DNA from: Daucus carota subsp. sativus
Lineage: Eukaryota; Streptophyta; Magnoliopsida; Apiales; Apiaceae
Direction of reading: 5' to 3'
Length of the DNA: 64,000 nucleotides
Assembly: GCF_001625215.2 (NCBI RefSeq)
Contig: NC_030383.2
Span: 2,864,779 to 2,928,778, forward strand
Under the pieces are notes generated by a model that searched no databases, was not told the DNA's origin, and saw only the letters and a list, made by a program, of their open reading frames with translations. The position numbers and the translations under genes were made by a program. Shown here in pieces: positions 46,981-59,160 of this stretch (position 1 is the stretch's first letter; every line of letters starts with the position of its first letter).

Positions 46981-48161
46981 GGTTAATGCTCTATTTCATC
47001 ATTGTACTGCACCAAAATTTTCAGTTGGCCTACCGAGTCAAAAAAGTTTTCAGTCAACTAATTGTACCATTAAAAACTTTCAAATAGACTACTCCGTCAG
47101 TCTCCGTTAAGTTTTTATTGGATTAAGTCTCTATTTCATCACTGTACTCTATCAAAATTTTCAGTTGGCATATAAGTATATGACAACTTTGCAAGAAATT
47201 TAGAGGAGTTGGCTTAGAAGCTCAATTAAGGTACATGACCGAGGCAAGGGAGAGGCTTGGAAGCTCAACATTCAGAAACTCGAATAATGAGCCTGTGGGA
47301 CGAAATCAATAGATTAGTCAATGAAACAGTCCCAAAAAGTTGCTATGAGACAGAAGTTGCAGGACATGCAAACACGGTGGTTAGAAGCGGAAGAAAAGGT
47401 GCATATCTAAAAAAAGCAAACCCAAAATTACAAGTTACAGCGGAAACTCTTTTCGGAGAATGCAATTTCCTTCAGAAAACAAATGGAGAGCTTAGGCAAC
47501 AAAGATTAGAACTTAACAAGCTCTGGCACAGTACTGGAAGCTGAACTAAAAGAATCACAAAACAGGTCCTCTGGGTTTGTAATGAGAATTGATGCTTCAG
47601 AAGCAAGGTTTTCTTCAATGCTGTCTGAATTTTCCTCGAAAGAGGAAATATTAGTTTCATAACTTAATTGTATCAACAACTTTACCTCCATGATCGCCAT
47701 GTTACTCCTGTTCTTCAACGATTTCTTGGGATTAATCGGGGCTGCTTCTGTCTACCCATTAACCGTATATTTCCCAATAGAAATGGACATTACGCGAACA
47801 AAGATACCAAAGTTCTCCTTCACCTGGGTGTGGCTCAAGATTCCGTGCTTGGTGTGATTCAAAGTTTTTAGATTCTTTATTATTTAAATGAAAACATTTT
47901 TGATTTGGTAGGCTAACTGAAAGTTTTGATCCAGTAGAATAATGAAATAGAGCATTAACCCAGCTAAAAACATGCAATTCCATTAAATTTAACGTTATCC
48001 GTTAAAGCCAAATACATACTTAACGGCGCTGAAATGTTTTTTATGCTTAATCCCGTGATTGAAAGTTTTTAGATGTTTTATTATTTAAATGAAAACTTTT
48101 TTGACTCGATAGGCCAACTGAAAGTTTTAGTCTAATAGAGTGATGAAATAGAGCATTAACC
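46981..48161. mobile_element. Nested TIR element with captured gene fragment (Pack-type)
   Basis: Outer ends GGTTAATGCTCTATTTCATC...GATGAAATAGAGCATTAACC. A second pair of the same ends lies inside (47120 and 47960), so one copy sits within or recombined with another. The TIR-related text extends about 80 bp (AAAATTTTCAGTTGGCCTA). Between the inner ends, about 47195-47660, lies a coding-like fragment unrelated to transposition (next entry). T-runs flank both sides; a precise TSD is not clear. Confidence 0.7.
47195..47660 (+). pseudogene. Captured coiled-coil gene fragment
   Basis: Frames encode KANPKLQVTAETLFGECNFL, QKTNGELRQQRLELNKL, then after a frame change TVLEAELKESQNRSSGFVM and FSSMLSEFSSKEEI. 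This is long heptad coiled-coil text, similar to plant myosin-heavy-chain-like/C2-coiled-coil proteins. Stops and frame changes separate the pieces. It lies inside the TIR element, consistent with transduplication of host sequence. Confidence 0.6.
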
Positions 48162-48749
48162 TTTTTTTTTTTGCCATAAGAGGTAACTAGGGTTCTAGGT
48201 GATTAAGTTTAGGCAACGTGCGTGAAGATTTTCTGATTAGGATTAAAAAAGTTAAGTGTAGGTGAATATTGTGAGGTGGGGACACTGGGTTTATTCTGAG
48301 TTTTTTTTGAAGGAGGGTTCATTCTGAGTTAATCAGTCATTAATGAATACTAAATTGTTATCAACAGAGAATATTTTGTGTGAAAATTGCGAGAATAAAT
48401 TACTCTGTGCTTTTGAAAGAAATGTGCAATAATTAATTTTGAAATTTTTCATTTTGTAAATATTGTACTACTTAAAAATTCGAGAACAATTTTTTTAAAG
48501 TTTTCAGTTTTTGAATGTTGTATTATCTTGAATGTTGTATTATTTTCCATCTCCCTCGTTGTATGAATATTTATACGTTGTTAAATCTATATATTCTTAA
48601 TGGGTGCTAGTGAAGAGTTTGGTTTTCCCATACAAAATAAGGGTACTTCAGTCATTTTCTTTTTGATTTGCCTGCTCCGACCCGTTAACCCGTTTATAAT
48701 TATATATATTAATTATTAATTGTTAAAAACTAATGTGGAGATATTAAAA

Positions 48750-50012
48750 GTGTACTCTGCTAATGATTTATTGAATTTTTATATTTATTAATATTCTGCC
48801 ATATTTACATTGATTGCATGTTTATTAGTCAGCATATTTAATTCGTTTTAATGCTTGGGATACACTTTACATATAAAAGGGTGTTACGTATGGAAATGTT
48901 AAAACAGTAGATTTTATTATGTATTACACTTGCTCAATCAATCCCATAATCGGTGTCAGCATTTGAAAATATAATAAATTCGAATATACATATGCCTTCA
49001 TTGTATTATGAGTCACTAAATTCAAAATTCAAAATTTTAATTAGTAACTTCCTATCTTTTTCGAATTAAACATGGAAAGACTTCCTAAACAATCTATAAG
49101 ATTTTTTTGTGCGATATTGCATTCAAAATTCAAAATTTGAAAAGTTACCTGTTAAACTACTAATCGTTTTTTCTTAAAATATTTAATATTAAAATATAGC
49201 TAAAATATTAGCACAAGATTACATAAAAAAAGACCACGTATTAATACACCATTAAATTTGTTAATTAGCTATTTTGATTTATTAGTTTTTTATTTTGATT
49301 AATTTAATTGATTTCATATATATATATATGTGTGTGTATATTTGTATATTTGCCTACCTTTAGTTGTAATTACTCACTTTCTATTTCTTCCGATTAAATA
49401 TGGAAAACTTCTTAAGCACTCTGAAAAATTTATTGTATGATATTGTACTAAAAATTCAAGGTATAAAAAGTGTGCTCTGCTGATGATTTATTGAATTCTT
49501 ATATTGTTCTACTTTTTTAATTCGTATTAATGCTTGGGATACTAAACACATAAGCTTTACATATAAAAGCGTGTTACGTATGGAAATGTTTAAATAATAA
49601 ACTTTATTATGTATCACACTTGCTAAATCAATCCCATAATCGGTGCTAGCATTTGAAAATATAATAAATCCGAATATACACATGCCTTCATTGTATAATG
49701 AGTCACTGAATTCAAAATTCAAAACAATTATTAGCTTCCTATCTATTTCGGATTACTAATGGAAAGACTTCCTAAGCATGAAGATTTTTTTGTACGATAT
49801 TCATTCAAAATTCAAAAACTGTAAAGCTACCTATTAAAATATAGTTAAAATATTTTCACAAGAATACATTAAAAAAGGTAATATTATACCCCGTTAAATT
49901 TGTTAATTAGTTATTTTGATATTTTACTTTTTTATTTTGATTAATTTAATTGATATCATATATACGTGTAAATCTGTATATTTGCCTACCTTTCATTGTA
50001 ATAGTATTACTT
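48750..50012. repeat. Tandem duplication of about 0.7 kb inside the Helitron
   Basis: 48750-49378 and 49464-50012 share long stretches (AATCAATCCCATAATCGGTG, GTGTTACGTATGGAAATGTT, TATATTTGCCTACCTTT) with indels. Non-coding. Confidence 0.85.
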
Positions 50013-53000
50013 CAACTATTTCCTTCGATTTCAAATTTCGTCAAACATGTGACCTCTCCCTGTCAGTTCGCATCTTCTCTGAGATGCTTCAGCGATGGTG
50101 ATTTTTCATCGGAGGGTAAGCCACTTTTATGGATGCAGCTGATTCGCGTCACCAGGTTCATTCTCTCCGCCCTCTTCATCTCCTCATTCTATTTCCCTCT
50201 CATCCCCTGCTCCAACCCATCAATCGAAACTATAATTCACTCACCCACGATTTTTGTTGATTTCATGTTTCAGGGATTTGAGAAAGGTTGGAATAGTTTT
50301 GGGTAAATAAAATATATATGTTGTGATATAGAACTTGAGATTAGTTTTTTTTTAGCATTTTTCTCTAACTCTTCGTGTTTTTTGTTGATGTTATAGGTAT
50401 CTAAATGGGGAAAAATAGTGGTTTGTGTTTGTCTTTTATTTATTCTGAATTAAATTTATTTTGATTTTGTTATAGTTTGTCATGTATGATTTCTAATTTA
50501 TAATTACTATAAATCAGAGGCATAAAGTGTTTGTTATGAGCAAACAAAATTCAACCAGGATTGTGGCATATCAAGGCTGGTAATTTAATATTTTTATGTC
50601 ATGGAACCACATTGCTTACACTATTATTTCATTACTGGTATATTTGATTTTGCTCAAACTTTTAATGTTTGGTATTAATTAGTTTTGCTTAGTGTCATGT
50701 TCTTTTTTAAAAATATGAATGATCATTTTGAGATTTTGTTCGTTAATGTGTCATAAGACTTCTATTTCTTATTGTGTAGTTAGTGAATTATTCTTTTAAA
50801 TTTCATTTATACACTAATTTATAATGTGTGTTTTGTGTAATTTATTCAGAAGGTTTCCTATTTGGCTGGACATACTTCTGGGCATTAGCTTGAGGACATA
50901 CAATGAGCCATTCAAGGTTACAAGGAGTCTCAAGGAGGCCCTATCATGCTCTCTCAGGGTCTGAGTTCAGAGCTCATTAATTCTTCATTAATTGTTATCT
51001 TCATTGTTGAAATGTCCTCATGTTTTATTCTAAAATTATATAACTTATTTCTCACTTTAAAAGCAAGATCATTAGTGACCAAGTTGTGTAAGTGCTGCAG
51101 ATTAATACATGTAATGGTTTCTACTGAAGTGAATTCTTCCCAAAAGACCCTATAAACCTTCAATTTGGACAGAAGCCTGGAATGGATGTTGTGTATGTGT
51201 GTGTGTGTGATTTTATACTTCTTTAAAGGCTAAAATTTTAAACTGTCAAATTGATCCAATTTTGGTGTGCAAACTAACAGGTTCCCCGACTTTGGAAGCC
51301 CAACATATAAGAGACGAGTTCAGGATTTGGCATTTGCAAAACAAATTTAGGTGGTAATTGCACATCTGCTGATCGAGGAGGTGAGCATTGCACAAAGTTC
51401 TAAATTGCGGCATGCTTTGCATCAACAAATAGACGCTAATCTTCTTTTTGATGTTAAAGGCCATGAATTTCTACTTCTGATCATCTGCCCTTCATTGTTC
51501 ACAGCGAACTTCTCTTATTGTCGTTGATCATAATGCCAGGGATCAAACTATGTCACTACTGGACACAAGATTAAATGGTAAGAAAATTGAAATGGGTGAT
51601 AATTTTGTGAATTTTAAACATTAGTTATTTTCTGTAGCTAATTTGATAAAATATTTTATTACTCTATGATATTTCCTGGGAATATTGTTTGGGATATTGC
51701 TTTGTTGTTGCATGCTTGCCCAGGTTCCAAGCGAAAAGCATGTGGTCCAAATGTTAATATTAACTTCCGGAAACAAAGTATAGTCCTGCCTGGCTAATCT
51801 AACAAATGAAATGTGTTGTTGGATATATGTAAGAAAAAATAAAATTTATTTTAGACCAAAAACAACATTTTTGTTTAAATCATCTCAATAAATATGCTAC
51901 TTGCTGATGTCAGGAGTAATAAAAACAAACAAAATATTAAAGAACACAGTGAAGCGTTTAACATAAAACATTATAAAAAAATCATTATTTATATAGTATT
52001 AATCTTGAGTTCTATATCTGTTGTGTTCATTTGTTCAAGGCATCTCCTCATGTAGTGCTGATTTTAATAGTGTTTATGTCCTCAATACTACAGTATAAAT
52101 GCGTCAAGGGCGTGGTCCGAGTATCAGTGCATTGTTTAATATCAAGTAATGAACATGGTGAGTACTTATATAAATGGCTTGCTATTTTTTTCCAATAAGC
52201 TATTGAATTAAAGTATAGCACAACATGTCAGATTATGACCGAGTTGATATCCTCCTGATGGGAACTCCTCTGGAGGATATTATGCAGATCATTGAGGTCA
52301 AGGTGGTGGCTTCACTAAAATATTATCACTAAGATATTTCATTGAACAGAGAATTGTGTTTTTTTTTTATTTTCTGGGTGTGGTCAGTACTCCATACTGT
52401 CGGGCATCCGACTTCAGGCCTGGATCGACTACTGACATGTATGTTCTGTTTTTTGTTTTTTCTTAATTCTGTTTCAGAGAAAAATGCGATATCAATCACT
52501 ACAAATAAGTTTTTATCCGGTATTTCAAATCATTTGTCATGTTTAACAAGATCTAGATTTCAAATCAATTTGGAACTGATAATAATCTTCGCTTCTCCAG
52601 ATTTCTAATTCTTGAATCTTATTGTCGTCCACAGGTTGGTATTTTCCTCTCCTACATGATTGCTTGGAGTAGATATTAGTAGCTTGACCTCGGTATTCCT
52701 AGATTAGCTTTGCACGAAGACATTCGGTTACGTGTGTTAATGTTATCTGATTATATGGTGCATCTTACGAATGTTACACGAAGGTGATTGCCTAATGGAA
52801 CCAACAAAGACAGAAAATCTTCTAATTACAGAAATTCATAGGATGAATGGATTCTGCTTGGTCCAGACCTACACCGTTGATATGAATGTCAGTGACTTTT
52901 TTCTAGGTAAGCTATCAAAATTTTATTATTATCTCGGAGAATCTTGAGTGGCTGCATCAGCAATAGCTTGATCTGATGACAGTAAAAGAGCCTGAATGAC

Positions 53001-53494
53001 TAAATATAAAGTAGCTACTGGCACTTAGCAAAAGAGAAAAATACACCGAGGCATGGAGAAAAATAACTATATTGTTTCATTTAAAATAAAATTGAGTTTG
53101 TAAAACTTTTTTTGGTCAGGGAGTTTGTAATTTGTTTGATATCATCGTTTAAGAGAATATTTGTATTAATTTTATTAATTGTATATTGTAATTTTATTCG
53201 GTCCAAAAAAGTGATTTTTTAAGTGTGATAGAATGTTTGAGCTTTTCTTTGAATAGACACTTAGATAAATAAAATAATGCTTAATAGAATTTTATAAAAA
53301 TTAATTTCTTTTTTCAATGTTTCACATGAAAATAATTATTATTTTTTAATAAAATAATATTTTGAATGATAGGCTGCCGATGATACTTGGCAGCCTATTA
53401 TTATTATTATTTGATTATTGATTTCCCAACTTTATTTATGTTAAGAATTAAAAATATTTAAACATATAATAATATATGAATTCTTTTCTGATTT

Positions 53495-53502
<8 letters not shown>

Positions 53503-53571
<69 letters not shown>
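53503..53571. repeat. (AT)n microsatellite
   Basis: About 34 uninterrupted AT units. Confidence 0.95.
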
Positions 53572-53574
<3 letters not shown>

Positions 53575-54687
53575 GCCAAGTATCGGTCACAATCTATTTT
53601 AATTTTCACAGGTTTGTTTATTAGTTAAGGTGCTTTTGGCGATTTTAGATGTATAGGGATTTCTTGATGCACAACTTTTTATATATTTTACAGTATTATT
53701 ATTGAATACAAGCACGAATCGTATGACTTAGAATCGGAATTTAATATAAATCTTATTAATTTAACAATGATAAATCTACAAAAATATAATTATATTTTCG
53801 ATGATAGTAATCTTTAAATTACCTATGACTATTTATAAGGTATATATACTATTTAAAACTAGAAAAAACAACAAATTTAAAACTATAAAACTGTAGCGGA
53901 AAAACGATATAAGAATACATGACCAACAAATTTAAAATAATTCTAAAAAAAATCTTCTGAGAGCACGCGAAGCGCGGGCAAAAGTAGCTAGTATTACATA
54001 ATATCCGAAAATTTTGACCAAAAATATTTTATTATACATCCAGATTATCGTAGTTATTTGAAGTGATATATCCACATACATACATATACATCATAATATT
54101 ATTAATATATGACATTCTTAACATAATTATAATTATAATATTTCAATCATATTTGATAAGAGTAATGTATATTATTATGACATTTTTTAAATATAAATTT
54201 TAAGTTTTGACAATCGAAAGTCGTAATCACACATTAAAATATATGTATATACGCATACATAATACTTAGTTTTAAAAAAATATAACAAGCTAGCGCAAAA
54301 CATATCTTTTCTAAATAACATTTTTTTTCCATAAAAATTCTTAAAGAAAGAATCTTTACCCTTCTGTGCTCGGAGTTTAGTCTGAATTCGAGACTTATAG
54401 TACATTGCTCCTGCAAATTAATAGTTTTATATACTATAGTTCAGTTTTATGTTATTACTTTTATTGATTAGAATAATATATGTATCATTACAAAATAAAT
54501 ATAATAAAAATCTTTCAATCATAATGAAATGATAATATTGATTGTTATTTATAACATTTTGCATGGAAAGATTTACATCCATGAGAATGATTAAATTTAT
54601 ACATTTATTTAAATAAATGAGCCCTACAAATGACTCGCTAGGGGTATTCATTGCTCATTCAGTGTTGATGGAACCTTAATGATATTA

Positions 54688-55189
54688 GGGGGTGTATTCA
54701 AATGAGATTTTAAAGCATTGTTTTTTCATTCATGAGATCCGAAATTATTCAATTGAGATCGTTTAAAATCTATTAAAATATGGAGGTATTCAATTGAGAT
54801 TTTAACTCATGTTACAAAATCTGATGGTATTCAATCAGGATTTTAAATTATGCTTTAAAATTCGATGGTATTCAATTGAAATTGTTTAAAATCCATTAAA
54901 ATCCGATGGTATTCAAATGCTGATGTTTTTTTTTTGGATTTCATAAAATGATGGATTTTGTGAGATTTCTCTGTGTATTTTAAATTTTTCGAAATCCCAC
55001 CAAAATTGATGAAATCTTAAGGTATTGTGCTTAAATTCTAAAAATTCTATATCAACTCAACGATATTTTCACTTTCAAAAAAAAAACCTCAACGATATTT
55101 TATCAAAAATCCGCATAAAATCAAAATCACATGATACAATCTATAAATAAAAAAACAATCTATTAATATCCCAATCGAATACACCCTTT
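54688..55189. mobile_element. Harbinger/Tourist-like MITE
   Basis: Ends GGGTGTATTCAAATGAGATTTTA and (reverse complement) GGGTGTATTCGATTGGGATATTA with flanking TTA. Internal repeats of GATGGTATTCAATT. Some 54000-54687 is AT-rich without a gene. Confidence 0.55.
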
Positions 55190-55362
55190 TTAATACACAA
55201 ATATAATATTACAAGATCATTTTATATAATGTAGAGTCATGAAATTTTAAAAATATATAAATAAACTATATAAATAAACTATTATCCAGGCTATTCTATA
55301 TTATTCAATGACATAATCTCCATGAGACCTTCATTTTGTTGTCGGGTAATCTGAGGACAAGA

Positions 55363-56024
55363 TCACGCGTACTGGATGTCATTAATGCTTGCCCGACGTT
55401 TTTCCACCGGTGTTGTTGTGTCCTTGCGTTTCTCGAATTTTTGGGCGTGACTGGCTATTTGAGATGGGGTTCTTGTAGTCACGTATTGCTTTGATATGTT
55501 TTTCCACTCTCCTTTTCCGAGTTCTTGCAATCCCTTCAGAAAGCATCTGTAAATATCAAAAAAGCAAAAACATTAGCCAAAAATGTATAAGCATAAAGCA
55601 TGCCAATAATGATTATGGTTTATATGTTTTAAGGCAAACAAAAATAATCTTGTAAAAAAAAAAGTTACTTGTGTTCTGCTAGAGTCCATGGAATAGCTTT
55701 TTTCTTCTGTCTGCGAGTGACTATTTTGCGCTCCTCCGACTTTGCCCCTACTTCAATAGCATTTTCAAAATCAAAATTGGATGATTCGATCATTGTTATA
55801 TCGTTGAGTAAGAGTTGATGATGATACTGGACGGCTTGAATACTTTTCCAAGGCATTAGAAAAGCCACATGTTGGAAAAATTCCAGAGAATTATGATCTT
55901 CATACATTGTTAGGACATCTTCATATAATTTGTTCTCTGCATAGGTCCATTTATCTATAGTGTAGTACAAGTTTTGTTGGTTTGAAGAGGAGCCTACCAA
56001 TGATAATTGATTCATCATAAACAT
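55363..56024 (-). CDS. DIVARICATA-like (SHAQKY-class) MYB transcription factor
   Basis: Complete two-exon gene (56024-55669 and 55546-55363) encoding 179 aa. The N-terminal SANT/MYB repeat (KWTYAENKLYEDVL .. PWKSIQAVQYHHQLLLNDI) is at about residues 27-83. The second MYB repeat begins IPWTLAEHK, crosses the intron, and continues GLQELGKGEWKNISKQYV, TRTPSQIASHAQKF. The SHAQKF motif and the two-repeat layout define the DIV/R-R-type group. The C-terminus is short (VEKRRASINDIQYA), shorter than most family members, which carry a longer tail. The exon junction completes a Lys codon (AA+A), so the frame is kept. Nuclear DNA-binding regulator; targets unknown. The start could also be one of the next Met codons (MMNQ). 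Confidence 0.9.
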
Positions 56025-59000
56025 CTCACACTTTGTTTGAAATTTTATGAAAATAGATGTGATTATACTGGATGAAGTAATTTGTGACTTAAATAGTGGT
56101 ACGAGAAGTCTATTAGTAACCGTGGGATCAAATCACAAAATCTTGAAGATATGCAAAAATGTAGAGATATTAGGTAGATATTGTTTGTCAGTTGTCAATG
56201 TAACATTAAAATATGATATCCTGGGGATATGCAAAAATGTAAAAGATTTTAAGTGAATTTTTTTTGTTGGTTCAAAATAAATTTACTAAAATGTACCTCA
56301 TGTTGTGTAGATTTTGTTTTTATCATTGAACATATTAGAGATATTCACATATTTAAAAGACACACACCATACAACACAGAGGCTCTTATAATTTATAAGA
56401 CAAATTACTAAAATAAAATATAAATCAGTGCAATTACCTAAAATGAGGAGTGTAAGACCGGGATAAAATTCGAGATGGGTATTGGAACCTATATGAATTA
56501 AGGTGAGACCAAATTCAGGCTCTTGAAGATAAGTTTATGTCCTTTTGAATGTGGACGGGATGGTCTCGTGTGGATGACGTGATATTGAGGGTGGATGAGG
56601 TCATCGAGTTATTAGATATAAAAAATAAGTTGATATTAAATATTCATTTAGTCGGATGGGAAATTAATTCTAATCTATCATTAATATATATACATATGTG
56701 TGTGTGTGTGTGTGTGTATATCAGTCATAATTTTTTTTTAAGTTAATTATATTTTACATAGATTATTATTTAAAATGAGTGCATACAATAATATATGATA
56801 AACAAACAAAAAGTAAAGTCTTTTAAGTGGACTTGTGATTTATTTCTTACATTATAAACTAATATGATTGTTAGTATGATATATATATATATATATATAT
56901 TATGTATATGTACGTATATATGTATATACATGTGTGTATAAATAATTATCATAATTACATTATATATTCTGAAATATATGATATGAATTTTATATTGAAT
57001 TTTTTTAAAACTGATTGAACTGTTTTAATATGTCTTTTAGTCTCTCATTTTTATATACTTCCCTCATGTTCTTATTTATTCAATCACAACGGTACTTACA
57101 AACTGATAAAAATATACTTATAACGATAGTCAAATAATGTATATGATTATTGGTTCTCCGATGAATCTTGATATTTCTAGTTTTACATTATATATTCTCA
57201 AATAATGTCTCAAATATTAGAGTATCGATCTTCATTATGGGGCTTTTGGGTGAAAATTAAAAAAGTATTTTTATAGAAAAATAAAGTAAAAGTAAATAAC
57301 AAGTTAAAACTTATGAGTGAGAAAAAAGTAGAAATTATGAAACATAATTTAAAATTTTAATTGTATAAGTATTTCAGCGCATTTTACATAAACGATACAA
57401 ATAAACGTCTATAATTTAAAAAACTATAAGCCGGAGCCCGCCAAACACTCCTGCATATTTTATAACGAAACATCATTTGACTTGCGAAAATAACATTCAT
57501 ATTTGATACTGTATATTTCCTTGCCACATTATTTTAAAAGTCACAAGAATGTACATGGTCCAATTTTTAATATTCACATTCTGAAAAAATAATAAAAAAG
57601 AAGTTTTGAATACTCGGATTGACCAATTACGAGAAACACAGCAGGACCCACAAACTTGCAATGATGAGAAATTGATAGTGAAAGAGAGAGAAACATGGAA
57701 GGTACTCATTGTAGTAGCCCCAAATGAAAAAAAACTCACAAACAAAAAGAACAGTTTTATTTATCTGCCTAAAGTTGCAACCTTTAATTTGAGTCTGCTC
57801 CTAATTCACACTACACACTGACCCTGCTTTGTTAAGTCAAATTTATACATACATATACATATATACACACAAACCCCATTTCACCTAACAGTGTTCAACC
57901 CCACTTGGGCTTCTTGAATTGTCAATTTAAGATGATGGGCTAGCTGGGTTTTGGTCATTTTAAGCTCTTGAGGTCAGTTTAATATCTCTTTGTTTTTGCA
58001 TTTTGTTTGTTTTTGTTTTGTTTTGGAATTTAGGGCTAGTGTTGAAAAGTTTGAATCTTGAATGAAATTGTGTAAAGTTTGTTTTTTAGTCAATCTTGGC
58101 TGACCCAGATAGTGAGTAGAGTTATCTTGTTGAAAGTTTAGGAATTTATGATTTTTTCAAGAATTTATGATTTGGGGCAATGAGGGTATAGTAGGCAAGG
58201 TTTAGGACAATGGATTAGTGATATATGTATGATGGTGGAATTAATGTTAGTGTTTATAGATTTGTTCAAGTATTAAAGTTTCTTCTGGTTTAAAGCTTTG
58301 GGTTTTCTTGAACATTGTCATGTTTTGGAGTACAAATGTGATTGGAGTTAGTGCTGTATGTATAAAGTATCTGCTCTACACTGACAGCCTGACAGGTGAC
58401 ACCAGAAAATGAGTTTTCTGGTAATTCTATGGTGTACCAGAAGACTTTGCATTCTACTAATTGTTTCCTATAGGAGTTTTGTTTTATATATGTGATTGCT
58501 CAATAGGAGTTCTCTTATTAAAAGACTGATATATTATCTTCAGAAGATCTACTGCTTGTGGAGTATTAAAGGCAAATTATGAATGGACAATGAATTAAGG
58601 ATGCATCTGTTTGGATAAAGTATCAATATATACCTTAGTCCTTATATACTCAACATGAATCCCCTTATTCCTCAATTAGTGCTACAAATGTCTTGATATT
58701 CAATCCTCAAACAGATGGTTATACTTTAGGTTTATTTGATACTATCAGTCGAATCTGTAAGTGTAGCTTGATCTTCTGGGATAGTTTTTGAGATATCTTT
58801 AGAGCAATATTACGGACCCTGAAGAGGTTCCCGAATGCCAAGTGGCATGTTTTAGTTCGTGCTATCTATGTGCATGCATGGGGGCCTTTTTATTTTTAAG
58901 AACACATCCAATCGAAGCCAACTAAGCATTCAGGAACAAATTCGGGAACCATTTTTGGGTCCCCAGCATTTCTCATATGTTTAATACTGATATTATGATG

Positions 59001-59160
59001 AATAGAACTTGCAAAAACTTGAATAGAATCTGAACTAAAACTACAAGCTATCTCTTCTGTTTATTGGCATATTTTTGGTTAGTAATTATATTGTTGAGAA
59101 TGATGGTTTCAGGATAAAGGATACCAAGTACACTGTATAAGTATCTCAGGAACGGAAACA
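56025..59160. other. Intergenic region and 5' leader of the ABIL gene
   Basis: 56025-57800 is AT-rich with TG and AT microsatellites (56697-56720, 56878-56901) and no gene. 57800-57975 resembles the 5' UTR exon of the downstream gene. A 5' UTR intron probably runs to the acceptor GGTTTCAG at about 59111, 50 bp before the ATG. Confidence 0.45.

Larger units (their letters stand above)
48586..53991 (+). mobile_element. Probable non-autonomous Helitron, about 5.4 kb
   Basis: 5' end TCTATATATTCTTAATGGG directly after A. 3' end with hairpin GCACGCGAAGCGCGGGC (53963-53979), then CTAG, directly before T. This matches Helitron insertion between A and T. No Rep/helicase frame was found inside. Contents: a 0.7-kb tandem duplication (48750-50012), an (AT)n array (53503-53571), and stop-interrupted, possibly captured sequence (e.g. 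LALHEDIRLRVLMLSDYM near 52710). No TIR or TSD, as expected. The 3' end is the stronger evidence. Confidence 0.6.

Noticed and set aside
52204-52320. Possible Helitron replicase or RPA-like fragment
   Set aside because: Short frames such as MSDYDRVDILLMGTPLEDIM do not match Rep/helicase motifs I know and are soon closed by stops.
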